In this document: positions 10,724 through 21,448 of the stretch, piece after piece
How the letters are laid out: each line of letters opens with the position of its first letter
Numbering within the stretch: the first letter of the stretch is position 1
Source: Lomentospora prolificans
Taxonomy: Eukaryota > Ascomycota > Sordariomycetes > Microascales > Microascaceae
Direction: 5' to 3'
NCBI GenBank assembly: GCA_029532625.1
Contig: JARFXM010000011.1
Coordinates: 4,539,501-4,603,500, forward strand
DNA length: 64,000 bases
The notes under the pieces: generated by a model
What the model was told of the DNA's origin: nothing
Seen by the model: the letters and a program-made list of their open reading frames with translations, nothing else
Database searches by the model: none
Made by a program: the position numbers and the translations under genes

Positions 10724-11698
10724 TTAGCAGCTGCAAGGGCCGTTGACGTTGGTGTTCTGGTTTTCAGGGGCAAGACTGACTCCTCCGCGGCCCGGTCCGG
10801 GGCGGGCACCGCCCCTGGGCCCTGCCTGGTCTAGAGGAAGCTTCTTCGCTATTGCGGTGAAAAGATCACGTACGTTCTCGGCCGTCTTTGCTGAAGTTTC
10901 GAAGAAGAGAAGACCGGCCTCCTTAGCGTAGGCCTCGGCATCGGCGGTAGGGACTGCTCGCTTATCGGGTTGTTCAGTGACGAGATCTAGTTTGTTTCCG
11001 GCGAGAGCAATGATGATGTTTTCATTGGCTTGTCGTTGAAGTTCCTTCACCCAGGATTTGGCCTTATCCAAAGAGGACTATGATGATGTCAGTACGCACG
11101 AGAAACGCAAATAACATGTCCCTCGGCCGAAAGAAAACGGCTTTGGGGTGGGGGAATGACGTACGGCTTGTGTGATATCGTATACGACGACGGCGCAATT
11201 GGCGTTTCGGTAGTACATGGGAGCGAGCGACTTATATCGCTCCTGGCCAGCGGTATCCCATATCTCGAACTTCACGGTGGTGTTCTCATCGAGGGAGATG
11301 GTCTGGGTAAGGAAGGCGGCGCCGATAGTGGATTCTCGGAACGAGTCGAATTGGTCCTATGATTGAGAACATTAGTTTCTGGGTCTAATCGGTGCCTAGG
11401 AGTCCCAGAATAATCAAATACTCACCTTGACAAACCGCAAAACTATAGAGCTCTGCACCACTACGTTAGTATTCACAAGAGAGAGAGAACGGGCTAAGAT
11501 GGCTGCCTCGGGGTGGGTGTCGAAATCGTTACCTTGCCGACCGCAGACTCGCCTGCGCCAAACATTAGCACACACAAGGAAAAAAAAAAGAAAACAGAAT
11601 AAAGACGGGCCCGAGGGTTCCTTACCGAGGAGGACTAGCTTAAACTGCGCGAAGCGGGTGTTCATGCCTCGCGCGTTGGGCGGACCCCTGGTAGTCAT
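10724..11698 (-). CDS. vps21: Rab5-type GTPase (Vps21/Ypt5 family)
   Basis: Five exons (11698-11626, 11552-11533, 11452-11426, 11356-11165, 11077-10724) give 221 residues, and phases agree at every junction. Rab5 controls early-endosome fusion and vacuolar sorting. All GTPase motifs appear: P-loop GESAVGKSS, switch I ESTIGAAFLTQ, WDTAGQERYKSLAPMYYR, GNKLD and ETSAK. The C-terminus PCSC provides two cysteines for geranylgeranylation. The Gly/Pro/Arg-rich hypervariable tail is normal for fungal members. The P-loop is split over exons of only 20 and 27 nt, so gene finders may miss it. It is divergent from Sac1, sharing a 700-bp upstream region. Confidence 0.92.
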
Positions 11699-12398
11699 GA
11701 TGATGGCACTGATATCAAGTGTTGGTGGAAATTTCTAGAGGGATGAATTCTATGACCTGCAAAATCGGCCACTGGAATTTGAGAGTGTAGAGTGGTGAAG
11801 TGGGATGTGAGTGGAATTATGGATGATGTTGGGTTTGCTGAAGGCTGGGTGGCCTTGGATGACGAAGCCAGTGAGTAGTGAGGCGTTCCTAGGAGATGGG
11901 CAGGCGTTGTCAGGATGAGCTGGAGACAGCGGATCACTCCTTCCAAACTTGATCGTGAATGGCTAGAATCATTAACATCGCACGTCACGCGGCTTTCAAG
12001 ATGCCAGTGCAGGGCAGTGCAGATGACTAAGCCGGATACCAGTGCAAGCCCCTTTCGTGCTACTCGCTCTGTTATAAGTGGCCCGACCAGCTCCTCAGTT
12101 CCCACTGCTGGAAATGTTAGCGAAGGAGAACTGGGAAACAGGTACATTCGATGACTAAGCATACATACGTGGATCGCGCTGTGAGGCATGTGAATCTTTA
12201 ATGTACCTGCTCCTTCATCCATTTTCTTAATCGCCAGCTGTCAGGTCCTTGTAACTGCTCCAAGTCAACCCAGCTCTAAATTACTCGAACCTTAGTAGGC
12301 TCTTTGACCCGCGAGGTATTGCCGATCGAGTTGCGCCATTGGGAATATTTACTGGATTTATACTTTGTTAATTTGTCCAATAATTTATTCCCGTGAAC
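11699..12398. promoter_or_regulatory. Bidirectional upstream region, Rab5 and Sac1
   Basis: 700 bases between two divergent start codons must hold both promoters and 5' leaders. No clear TATA box was found. Confidence 0.45.
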
Positions 12399-14684
12399 AT
12401 GGCGATCATCAAGGGGCCGTTGTTCCCCTATCGCGACATCAATGTCCAGGTTGCCGAGAGCGCCTACACCTTTACATCACCGTCCTCGCCCGATGCTCCC
12501 GCACTCGTTATCGACAGGCCGACCGGCGATATCCATTTAGACCATGGCGCCTCAGGGCATGCACCCCGGCCGTACCAGGTCATGAGCATCAACGGAATCC
12601 TAGGCATCATTCAGCTCCGGCTCGGTGGGTAGCTTCCTTGGTGACGCAGGCTTTAGTCCCACTAGAGGAAGTTATTGAGCATTTTCTAACCAACGTGTAT
12701 ACGGTTGTAGACAAGTACATAATTGTTATTACGAAGTCTCAGCCGGTCGGTCGACTCAAGGGCCACACTGTCTACAGGATCGTATCCACGCAAATCCTTC
12801 CTATGCGCCGGAAACAAATACGAGACCCAGATGAGGATGCCTTCATGGCCTTGCTGCAGGCCTCGCTCAAGAACGGTCCTATGTACTTTTCCTACGCGAT
12901 CGACCTCACGAATTCGTTCCAGCGACAGTCCCAAGCCGACACGACGCAGCCTCTCTGGAAAAGAGCCGACGAGAGGTTCTTCTGGAACAGATTCGTCCAG
13001 TCAGACCTGATCGACTTTCGAGAAAACGGCGCCCGCGGCCAGCCCGGACCTCATCCCGGAATCGACCCGTATATCCTCCCCGTCATCTTCGGTATGTTTG
13101 AGATTCGCCCGACAGTCTTCAAGGGAACTCCTATCACCCTCATCCTTATTACTCGACGATCGCGGCACCGGAGCGGCACCCGCTACTTTACCCGAGGACT
13201 GGATGACCAGGGCCATGCCGCCAACTACAACGAGACGGAACAGATCTTGATATTGAACGATAAAAGCGCCACTGGCATCAGCAGCTTCTCTGGTGGTGCC
13301 GGCCCCAATGAAAAAATGAGCAAGGCCTTTGACGGCCAAGAAACGCAAGTGTTGTCCTACGTTCAAACTCGAGGCAGTGTACCATCGTACTGGGTCGAAG
13401 TCAATACTCTCAAGTACACACCCAAGATCCAGGTTAGAGGGATTGAAACAGCCCTCCCGTCTGCACGGAATCACTTTGACGAGCAGATCAAAATCTACGG
13501 AGACAACTACCTTATCAACCTGGTAAATCAAGGCGGACGAGAGTCTGCTGTCAAGGACTCGTATGAAAAGGTGGTGGAGTTGCTCATCTCTGCTCCCAAA
13601 GGCAAAATTGAGGCGGATAGGATCACGCATGAGAAATACCACATGATTGAGCCCGGAAAATCGCAGTCAGAGTTTGACCGGCTGCACTACATTTTTTTCG
13701 ACTTCCATAGTGAGACCAAGGGTGCGCGGCTTCATAGGGCGAACCTGCTGATCGAGAGGCTGGAGGCCGCGATACGCGAGCAGGGCTACTTCCGAGGGGT
13801 CGACATGCCTGCGAGCAACGACGGTCGCCTAGAGGCGCGCAGCTTGCAGAACAGCGTCATGAGAACGAACTGCATGGACTGCCTCGACCGAACAAACGTT
13901 GTGCAGAGCATGTTTGCCCGCTACACGCTCAATCGTCAGTTTATCGAGCTCGGCATCATGGCGCCAGGCTCCAACTTCAAGGAAGAAGATGAGGCGTTCG
14001 AGTTCCTCTTCCGCAATCTGTGGGCCGACAACGCCGACGTCGTGTCCTGCTCGTACTCCGGCACAGGCGCTATGAAGACGGACATGACCCGAACTGGTAA
14101 GCGTACGACGGCGGGCAAGCTCCAGGATGGCCGGGTGGGTATTACCCGGTACATTCTGAACAACTTCTTGGACGGCCCTAGGCAGGACTCGTATGACTTA
14201 TTCCTCGGCGTCTATCTTCCTGGCAAAGCGCAGATCGGCGCAGGCCCGGTGTTTGCTGATAGACGGCCGGTGCTGATCCAGGCGATGCCGTACGTACTCG
14301 CATTTAGCGTGTTCATCGTACTTTTTGCGGCCTTTGTACCGCGGGATCCCGGCTCTTTCGCGGTATCAAGACGCGGCGCGGTCATCTTGTTCCTGGCCAT
14401 TGCAGCATATTGCTTGAGATTCATCTTTGCGCACGGCATGCTCTATGTAAGTCTACGCTCCTAAATAAGCGATGTTTTCATTCGATAAATTAACATGAGA
14501 GCATCAGGTCAACTGGCCAAAACTTGCGCCGCGCCCTTATGCTGTCGAAGGCTACAACGAACAGATTATCAAGGCGAGAAAGGACCCGATCGTTGGCCAG
14601 TTTTTGCCGAGACAGGGCCACCACGAGCGTGGGTCCAGCATCGCGCAGTACCGGCGTGCGGAGGAGGGCAACAAGGAGGACTAG
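12399..14684 (+). CDS. sac1: Phosphoinositide phosphatase Sac1
   Basis: Three exons (12399-12624, 12711-14446, 14508-14684) give 712 residues. Intron 1 ends with a TTCTAAC branch site. Sac1 dephosphorylates PI4P at the ER and Golgi, setting PI4P gradients for lipid exchange and secretion. The N-terminal SacN region is followed by the catalytic domain with the CX5R motif CMDCLDRT (Cys463 to Arg469, preceded by RTN). Two hydrophobic segments near the C-terminus (MPYVLAFSVFIVLFAAFVP and VILFLAIAAYCLRFIF) match the usual Sac1 membrane anchor. Exon 3 supplies the typical tail VNWPKLAPRPYAVEGYNEQI. I chose ATG 12399 because GTG 12393 is not a usual start and homology begins at once. Confidence 0.94.
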
Positions 14685-14833
14685 TGGGCGCGTTTCCGTC
14701 AACTCTGCCCGTCCCAACGCGCCGTGATTGCGGGCATCTTGCTAGCTTCTTTCTATACACGTTACCATAGAGTTGTTGTAATATTGTTGAATTGGTGGAA
14801 CGGCCCGCTGTACTTTCTGCATTGCACCTTCGT

Positions 14834-14851
14834 GGGGGGGGGGGGGGGGGG
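14834..14851. repeat. G18 homopolymer
   Basis: Eighteen consecutive G, followed by ACACGTGT, which contains a CACGTG palindrome. Confidence 0.9.
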
Positions 14852-16520
14852 ACACGTGTACGACTTTTCCCTAGACCTTTGGGATACTCAATGACTTCAT
14901 CCCAACGTCGCCTACGCGATTTCGTTTGTTTTTTCCTCAGTTTCATTTATCATCTCGAAAGATTTTTGTCCAAGTTCCAAGAGCCGGGAGCATGTAATTG
15001 AACCAGGGGGGCGGGCAGAAACAACGATATCAATCACCTTGAAACTTGGGAAGGCCCTTGAGAGCACTACACATTGCTATTTATATCCTTTTTGGGTTGC
15101 AGGATCCCAAATCTGAAAGAAGGAATCCCGAAACAGCGCATGACGTCTTGGGTTACCTCCAGCAGTAGCGTTCCCGCGCTAGGCCCTCCTGGGCTCTCAG
15201 TGCTCTTTGTCGAATGTAGCTGGCCTAGTCAATAGTAGTTTACGCTGGCAATTGCTCCGAAAATATCGCAGCGCACCATTTACAGGCAGTCGTCACTTAA
15301 GGCATTTCTGGGCCGTCGGCGGGCCGGACGTATCTGTGAATCAGGGTCCATCAGCCAACAGTAGTTTGGGAGCAGCCAGCAGTGTACGAAGGTAAGGTAT
15401 TATTGTGATGCGACGCATCAGAGGCCCACTTTTAAGATTGGGGGTCACCGCCCCTATTCCCACCTTCCCACCGCTGGGTTGAAAAAGAATAGGAAAAAGC
15501 CATGAACGGCAAGCTATTATAGCAGAGCTGGACTGGTAAGCTGCAAAGGGCTTCCTACTTACCATGGAGTAGCTATCCGTATTTAACCTTCATGCCACTT
15601 GAGCACCTTTGCGACCACCCTTGTCTGAGGAATGAGACAACATCTACTAATAAAACGGCACGTCGATTCCTGGTTTACTTGTCTTAGCTATGTTCGATGG
15701 TGGGGAGGTACCGATTCCTTGAGCTGCTCACCTCCAATCGCCCGCATACTGGAGCGTTTCGCAATAATCTTACGCAAGCCCGATGCGTAACGATTACCCA
15801 CTTTCTAGCAAGGTTTTTGGAATCATGTTGCTCTTTCGCAGGGGGACAACGGCCCCTTTTCCTTTTCTTGAGGCACGAACTAACCAGTATTAATCATCTC
15901 CTCCTCCGCCGTTGAGGTAGCAGCCAAGCCTGGCACGACCCTTGGATGATCTGCCAACATCCATCGCGCCCGTAGTCAGCCGTCCAGGGCCGGAAAGATC
16001 GTTGTCGATGCTCGACTCTCCTCGCAAGAGCATCCACCAGTGGGACTGGAAGGGCTGGATGAGCCTGGCAGGTGGTCACACTATCTAAATAAGCTTTTCC
16101 CGCTCTCCCTTCCCTGTGGTTTCGCTGGCTGTTGCCAAGATCCATACCACCATCAGTACTTGCTGATCCGACCGGGGGCGAGCCCCTTTTTGTACACAAC
16201 CTCCCCGCTCACTATCGTCCAATGGATCGTGTAGGGCCGGAAAGCATGTCAGGCGGCTAGCCCAAATGTTTTATGGAACTCTCGTTGCTCGTCTAAATAT
16301 GTCGTATTATTTCGAGCTAGAGTTCCTAGTCGAGCTCCCCTATCGTTCCGGTCCCGTCATCTGGCCGGGGCTAGAGAAAAACTCTGGATCCAGACCATGG
16401 CAGGCTTCACCACATACTTCGGATGCTGTCCTCCAACCAATAATACCGCCTGGCTGTGTAGTTCGAGAGAAGTGGTACCTTGGGACCGGCATGGATCCTT
16501 TCATGTCGATCATAGACAGA

Positions 16521-16536
16521 GGGGGGGGGGGGGGGG
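16521..16536. repeat. G16 homopolymer
   Basis: Sixteen consecutive G about 400 bases upstream of the GT71 start codon. Confidence 0.9.
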
Positions 16537-16932
16537 CTGGGGCGTTTTTCCCTGCCCTGGTATCTTGAGTGGATAAGATGAGAAGATTACTCGTACCCCG
16601 GAGACCTCGGGCTAAGCCACGACTTGTCCACTTTGGCTTTCTCTTCTGGAAGGCCTCCTTTCGTCTTAATAGAACCATTCAGTGCTTTAGTTTTTTATAT
16701 TACTAGAGGACGCGGCCGAAGCTTGTCGTATCCTTGCTCACCTTTTGTGTACTTGAGATCTCAGCTGGTCCTCGAGGAGTTGATTTCCCTTGCCATCCCT
16801 TGCTTCACCGTGCCGGAACACCCCCTACCCTCATTTCAACTGGAGCTTGGGGATGCTATCGAAAGGCCATCTGTTCAAGTAAGGGTCAACAAGCAGCCGA
16901 ACTCTCGGTCTACTGCAACATCGCCCACCATC

Positions 16933-18663
16933 ATGGGTGGCCATACTAACCGGTGGCCTGTCCTGTTTTCCATTGCCACTCGGCGACCTGCCTTTCTCTT
17001 GGTGCTCGCCACATTAACGCTCACTTTTCTCGCGGGTAGACGAATCTACCTCCAGGACGCCCCTGTAGCCCCCACTTTCCATCAAGCAGACTCTACGGCC
17101 CCAGCCCCGACAGCGCCAGCGCCTACGTTACCACAAGTCACCAGTGCACCAGAACCCACGGCCGTGGAGATCCAGGATGCGACTCTTCCCCTCTTAGTCG
17201 ACAACATCGAGCATACGGCGTTATATTATGACCGGTTCAGGCTCAGCGAACCTGGGAAGGAGTCTTTTGGAGAACGCGGACAGCGTGCCATAGCGATCCG
17301 GAAGTGGATTGAACTCGCCGATACGCTTTCAGAGGGTGACGAACGAGAGCGGATAGAAAAGTCTGTCGAGGTGGCTATTGCAGCCACGTTTCCCTTCCTT
17401 GCGAACCCGCCCAACGGATCTCTGTCACCCTTTAAGACCCTCCGCGAGAGTTACATCACCGACTCTACTGAACAGCGCAGCCGCGGTATTGTCATACCTA
17501 TGGGTAAGAAGAATCTACGACTAGCATGCCAGGTCATTGCCTCGATTACTCGCGTCCACAAGTCTCGTCTTCCCATCGAGCTAGCCTATGCGGGCGAAAA
17601 GGACCTCCCGCGCGAAGACCGTGAACATATCAAAAACCTGTTCCCCGATGAGGATGTCTCCTTCCTCGATGTGCTCTCCGTATTCAACGATTCGACTCTG
17701 GACCTAGCGAATGGAGGCTGGGCGATCAAGCCCTTTGCGCTGTTAGCGAGCCGGTTTGGCGAGGTCCTCCTTGCAGACGCCGATACCGTCTTCGTCAAGG
17801 ACCCTGAGGTCGTTTTCCGCCAACAGGCTTATAAGCGCACGGGTGCCCTCATGTTCCACGACCGCCTCATTGATAAAGAGAGGTACATGGCTCGGCACGA
17901 GTGGTGGCGCCAGCAGGTCGTCCACCCAAGTAAGGAGGTGCACAAGTCCCTGTCCTGGACGGAAAACTACGCCGAGGAGGCCGACTCGGGTGTCGTCGTC
18001 GTGGATAAGAGCCGACTGGACGTGCTGATCGGCATGCTTCACGCTGCGTGGCAGAATTCGAAGAAGGTCCGTGATGAGGTGACGTACACGGTCATGTACG
18101 GCGATAAGGAATCCTACTGGTTCGGCCTGGAGCTCACGGAGGGACCATACGAGTTCGAAAGGTATTACGGTGGCATTGCAGGGTGGCTCGGGACACAAGA
18201 TGGGCCTGCCGAGGTGGACGAGCCGCAGGTCTGTTCGTACGTCATTGCGCACCCAGACGCCGAGGGCAAGGGACTGCTATGGTATAACGGTAGCCTACTG
18301 AAGAATAAGATCAATGCGGCTGGGGAGTATCTCGTCCCTTCGCACTGGATGGTCAACGGAACGTGGAACAAGGGTATCAGGCCCAAGTTCAGCTGCATGA
18401 AGGACGGAGATTTCCACGAGATCTCGTCAGATCAGAAAGAGGTATTGGAGCAGTCGGTGGACGAAGCGAAGAAGTTGGATATCATGTTTGACGAGATTGA
18501 AGGGAGGAATAAGGAGTATGAAGCGAAGAAGAAGATGGATGAGGACAAGCACAGGGTGCTAGGGGAGAAGAACAAACAAGAAAAAGACAAGGCAGAGACA
18601 ACCGAAAAAACGAAGGAAAGCGAGGATAAACAGGGAGCGGGAGACGGAGTGCCGCCTGTTTGA
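16933..18663 (+). CDS. GT71 (MNN1-type) alpha-1,3-mannosyltransferase
   Basis: A single exon of 576 residues. The predicted topology is type II Golgi: a short cytosolic N-terminus, one anchor (FLLVLATLTLTFLAG, about residues 20-37), a Pro/Ala/Thr-rich stem and a lumenal catalytic domain. Family signatures include RGIVIPMGKKNLRLACQVI, GGWAIKPFALLASRF, the nucleotide-sugar and metal motif LLADADTVF (DxD), and EADSGVVVVDK. The likely reaction is transfer of mannose from GDP-mannose to N- or O-linked glycans or cell-wall mannan; the exact linkage is not readable. The C-terminus is a long Lys/Glu-rich, coiled-coil-like tail, longer than most. ATG 16933 was chosen because the anchor follows directly; the open frame further upstream has no ATG. 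Confidence 0.87.
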   Translation: MGGHTNRWPVLFSIATRRPAFLLVLATLTLTFLAGRRIYLQDAPVAPTFHQADSTAPAPTAPAPTLPQVTSAPEPTAVEIQDATLPLLVDNIEHTALYYDRFRLSEPGKESFGERGQRAIAIRKWIELADTLSEGDERERIEKSVEVAIAATFPFLANPPNGSLSPFKTLRESYITDSTEQRSRGIVIPMGKKNLRLACQVIASITRVHKSRLPIELAYAGEKDLPREDREHIKNLFPDEDVSFLDVLSVFNDSTLDLANGGWAIKPFALLASRFGEVLLADADTVFVKDPEVVFRQQAYKRTGALMFHDRLIDKERYMARHEWWRQQVVHPSKEVHKSLSWTENYAEEADSGVVVVDKSRLDVLIGMLHAAWQNSKKVRDEVTYTVMYGDKESYWFGLELTEGPYEFERYYGGIAGWLGTQDGPAEVDEPQVCSYVIAHPDAEGKGLLWYNGSLLKNKINAAGEYLVPSHWMVNGTWNKGIRPKFSCMKDGDFHEISSDQKEVLEQSVDEAKKLDIMFDEIEGRNKEYEAKKKMDEDKHRVLGEKNKQEKDKAETTEKTKESEDKQGAGDGVPPV

Positions 18664-21448
18664 TATCCTCGGACTTAATCAAAGGCAGCGCACTGTACGA
18701 TTATTGGGAGCGGAGTTTGGGGATGTCAGGGTACATGGACTGGACTCAGGCTGCTTATATGTTTTTTTTGTATGCTTCTGTATAATACCCCATTATTACT
18801 GTTGATATATCGACAGATCTATCAATCTAGTGCTGTGATAAATTGGTCAAACTACGCGGGTATGATTTTCGAGAGTGCGGTTCTAGGACTGCTTTGCGAT
18901 CAGTGCATTGAGCTCTTCGCCGCAGCGATCTACTACTCCCTACATGGAGGAAGGATCTTTCCAGGCGGGATCTTGTTGTATAAATGGGAGAAGAATGTAA
19001 AAGCAAGTCATTTAAAAGGGTCGGGCGTTTCGAGCCGCATTCCTATCACTCCTGCCTGCTGCGAGTGGTGGTTGAGATGCGTCGGACAAGGAAAGCGTGA
19101 CGGCAACCTCCTTGAGCTTTTAAGACGAGGCAGTCGCGACTTGGATGTGGGGAGTGGGGCGTGGAGACGCTGGCGATGGAGATGGCAGGACCAACCGCGC
19201 ATCCTCCACTGAAATTTTTGAGCTGTAGTGTCGGCTCCACGTGGGAGGACTCTCCATGGGGAAACGTTTCCAAAGACCGAGACATCTCGTTGAAATGTCT
19301 TCGTCTGATCTTGAGACTTGGCGTTTACCCGGTCCCGGTCCATTCGCCCCTGACTGGCTCGGCCGAGAACAGCAGTCGGGAGGGTTTCCGGTTGACTTGC
19401 CTTCAGCGGAATTCACCGGCAGCTGGCCATTGATGGGCGGACAACATGGGGCGGCCCAAGGTGAAACCACGCAGAAAAGCAGAAAAAGAAAGCAATAGAC
19501 ATGGGTGCAAAAAAAAAAAAAAAAAAAAAGAAAAAGAAAAAAGGAAAAAAAAAAAAAGAAAAGAAAAGCAAAGTGCCTCCAACATTCAACATCAACTGAA
19601 ATTCCATTCCAAGCAGACTCGACGTGCATTTGACACCGAGTCCGGGTTGGGCATCAGAAGGCCATTTCGCGTGGCAAGGCATGGTAAGACTCCACCGCCT
19701 CGAATTTCCTCAATGCCAGCTCATGTGGTAGGGCTAGTCTCAAAAGGGTGCGACTCCTGTACTCGTGTCATGGTGTCAAAGTGTGTGAATCCTAACGGGT
19801 ACGGCGGCACGGAGCTTAAGAGTAGGGTTGGTGCCACAGGAAACAGAGTTGTGCAAGGCACTTTACGCCGCTGTGTGTGCTTGTGTCATGACCTGTGCAG
19901 AAAGGGGATTCTTCTCCGCCGATGCGAGCGAATATTAGTCCAAGTGCGAATACGGACCTACCGCAAAGAAGCGACAGGGCGTCGTCAGCGGCACCCTTGC
20001 CGTCTCGGGAGACGACGAAACTACAGAACGTTGGCGCCAGTGGAGCCAGCCTGGTCAGGAAGATTGTCCCTGATTACCATTGGTCTGCCAATCCGCCGTG
20101 CCGGTTTCCGTGCCGTGCCTGTGTGCCTCGCTGGATCCTGCAAAATCATCGATAAAAGTAATTTTTGCCTCGTCGGACGACAACGCGTCTTCGCCGATTT
20201 TGTCATCCACTCATGCATGTGCACTTGCAAACAAACTCGGTTCAACTTGCTGCAGATCGAGAGTAAACGGCTCGCCGAAATTTGATTCTTGAGAGGAACA
20301 GCGCTTGGGGGGCCTAAGGCGAGTTAGGGAAAACGTGGAAACTGTTTCTGGCCTCCCAGATCGGGATCTCGGCACAGACCCACACCCGCCACCGCCCCGC
20401 TCGGAGGTAAAGAATATTTGGGGGAGACTCGACGGTTCGGCTCAGATACATGGAGAGCAGGAATCGAAATCGGAGCCATCGAGACCAGCGTGGAGTTGAT
20501 GGGCCTGTGAGCCCGCGTGGATACCCCCAAAAGAGAGGAACGCGGTTTGATTTTATGTTCGCGCGCGATGCCAAGCCTTCGCTCCTCGAGTTGGTCCAGG
20601 AGATTAGATCTCTCCCGCTCCCATGAGCCGGGAACTGGAAACTCGAGTGGTGGGGCCGATCAGGATGGCTGGTACCCTTTGCCTGTCTTTCAGAGGCCAG
20701 GAGTACCATGCCCAGCGACCGCGCCAGCTCGAGCTTCGGCCCCGAGCCCCTAACCATATCCAACCATCCGACTCGACTCGAGACGCGGCCTAGGATCTAG
20801 AATGGGATAGTGCTTGCCCTGACTCGGCAAATGCATACCTTCCGACTTGACCACCGATAACCTGGCTGGCTTTATGTACATACTGCGCGCATACATACAT
20901 CAACCATGTATGCCTCGCACATCACGCCCTTGCGACAAGCAAGCTTCCCTTTCCCCACCCTACCTTTCGACATTCCATTCCATATTCGCTCGTTCATTCA
21001 AATTCAAATTCGACTTTCTGCCACTCGTAGCTTCCCAGCGAGGCCTTGGGTGCAATCCTGGTCCTCCAACGGCACTATTCACCGCCCCGGTTTACCATTG
21101 CTTACTCAATTCAGCAGCCTCCGAGGCCTGAAGTGATTCACGATGCTCCAGTAGTTTATTTCCTTTTTGTTTTTTCGAGGTATAAAGCTAGTTCCTCCGT
21201 CTCTACTTTGGCCACACCTCGTGTGCCGGAAGTCAGCAACCGTCTTTTTAGTCACCTCTGCACCAAGATCCCGACTCTACAAGCTTTCCTTCCACTCATT
21301 CCCAATAACACAACAAATTTACTCTTTCAGCAGTGATATCTCGACCTCAAGACGACCCCGCGGAGAGCGCCGATTCCCGATACGTCACATAGCTCCCGCT
21401 TTTTACCCTTTCCGGCCGAAACACCCTGAGCCTAAGAACGGACCGCAA
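18664..21448. other. Long intergenic region upstream of the MFS gene
   Basis: 2785 bases without a supported gene. The final 550 bases are C/T-rich, like a long 5' leader, and contain several short upstream ATG frames. Confidence 0.4.
19509..19568. repeat. A-rich low-complexity tract
   Basis: A run of 21 A is followed by AAAAAG-type repeats for about 40 bases. Confidence 0.85.

Larger units (their letters stand above)
14685..16932. other. Intergenic between Sac1 and the GT71 gene
   Basis: 2248 bases with no supported gene. It holds two long G runs. The frame of the downstream gene stays open back to 16624 but lacks an ATG and shows no homology there, so it is probably 5' leader. Confidence 0.4.

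Noticed and set aside
21167..21448. N-terminal extension of the MFS transporter
   Set aside because: The frame is open but has no ATG, and the sequence is C/T-rich leader without homology.
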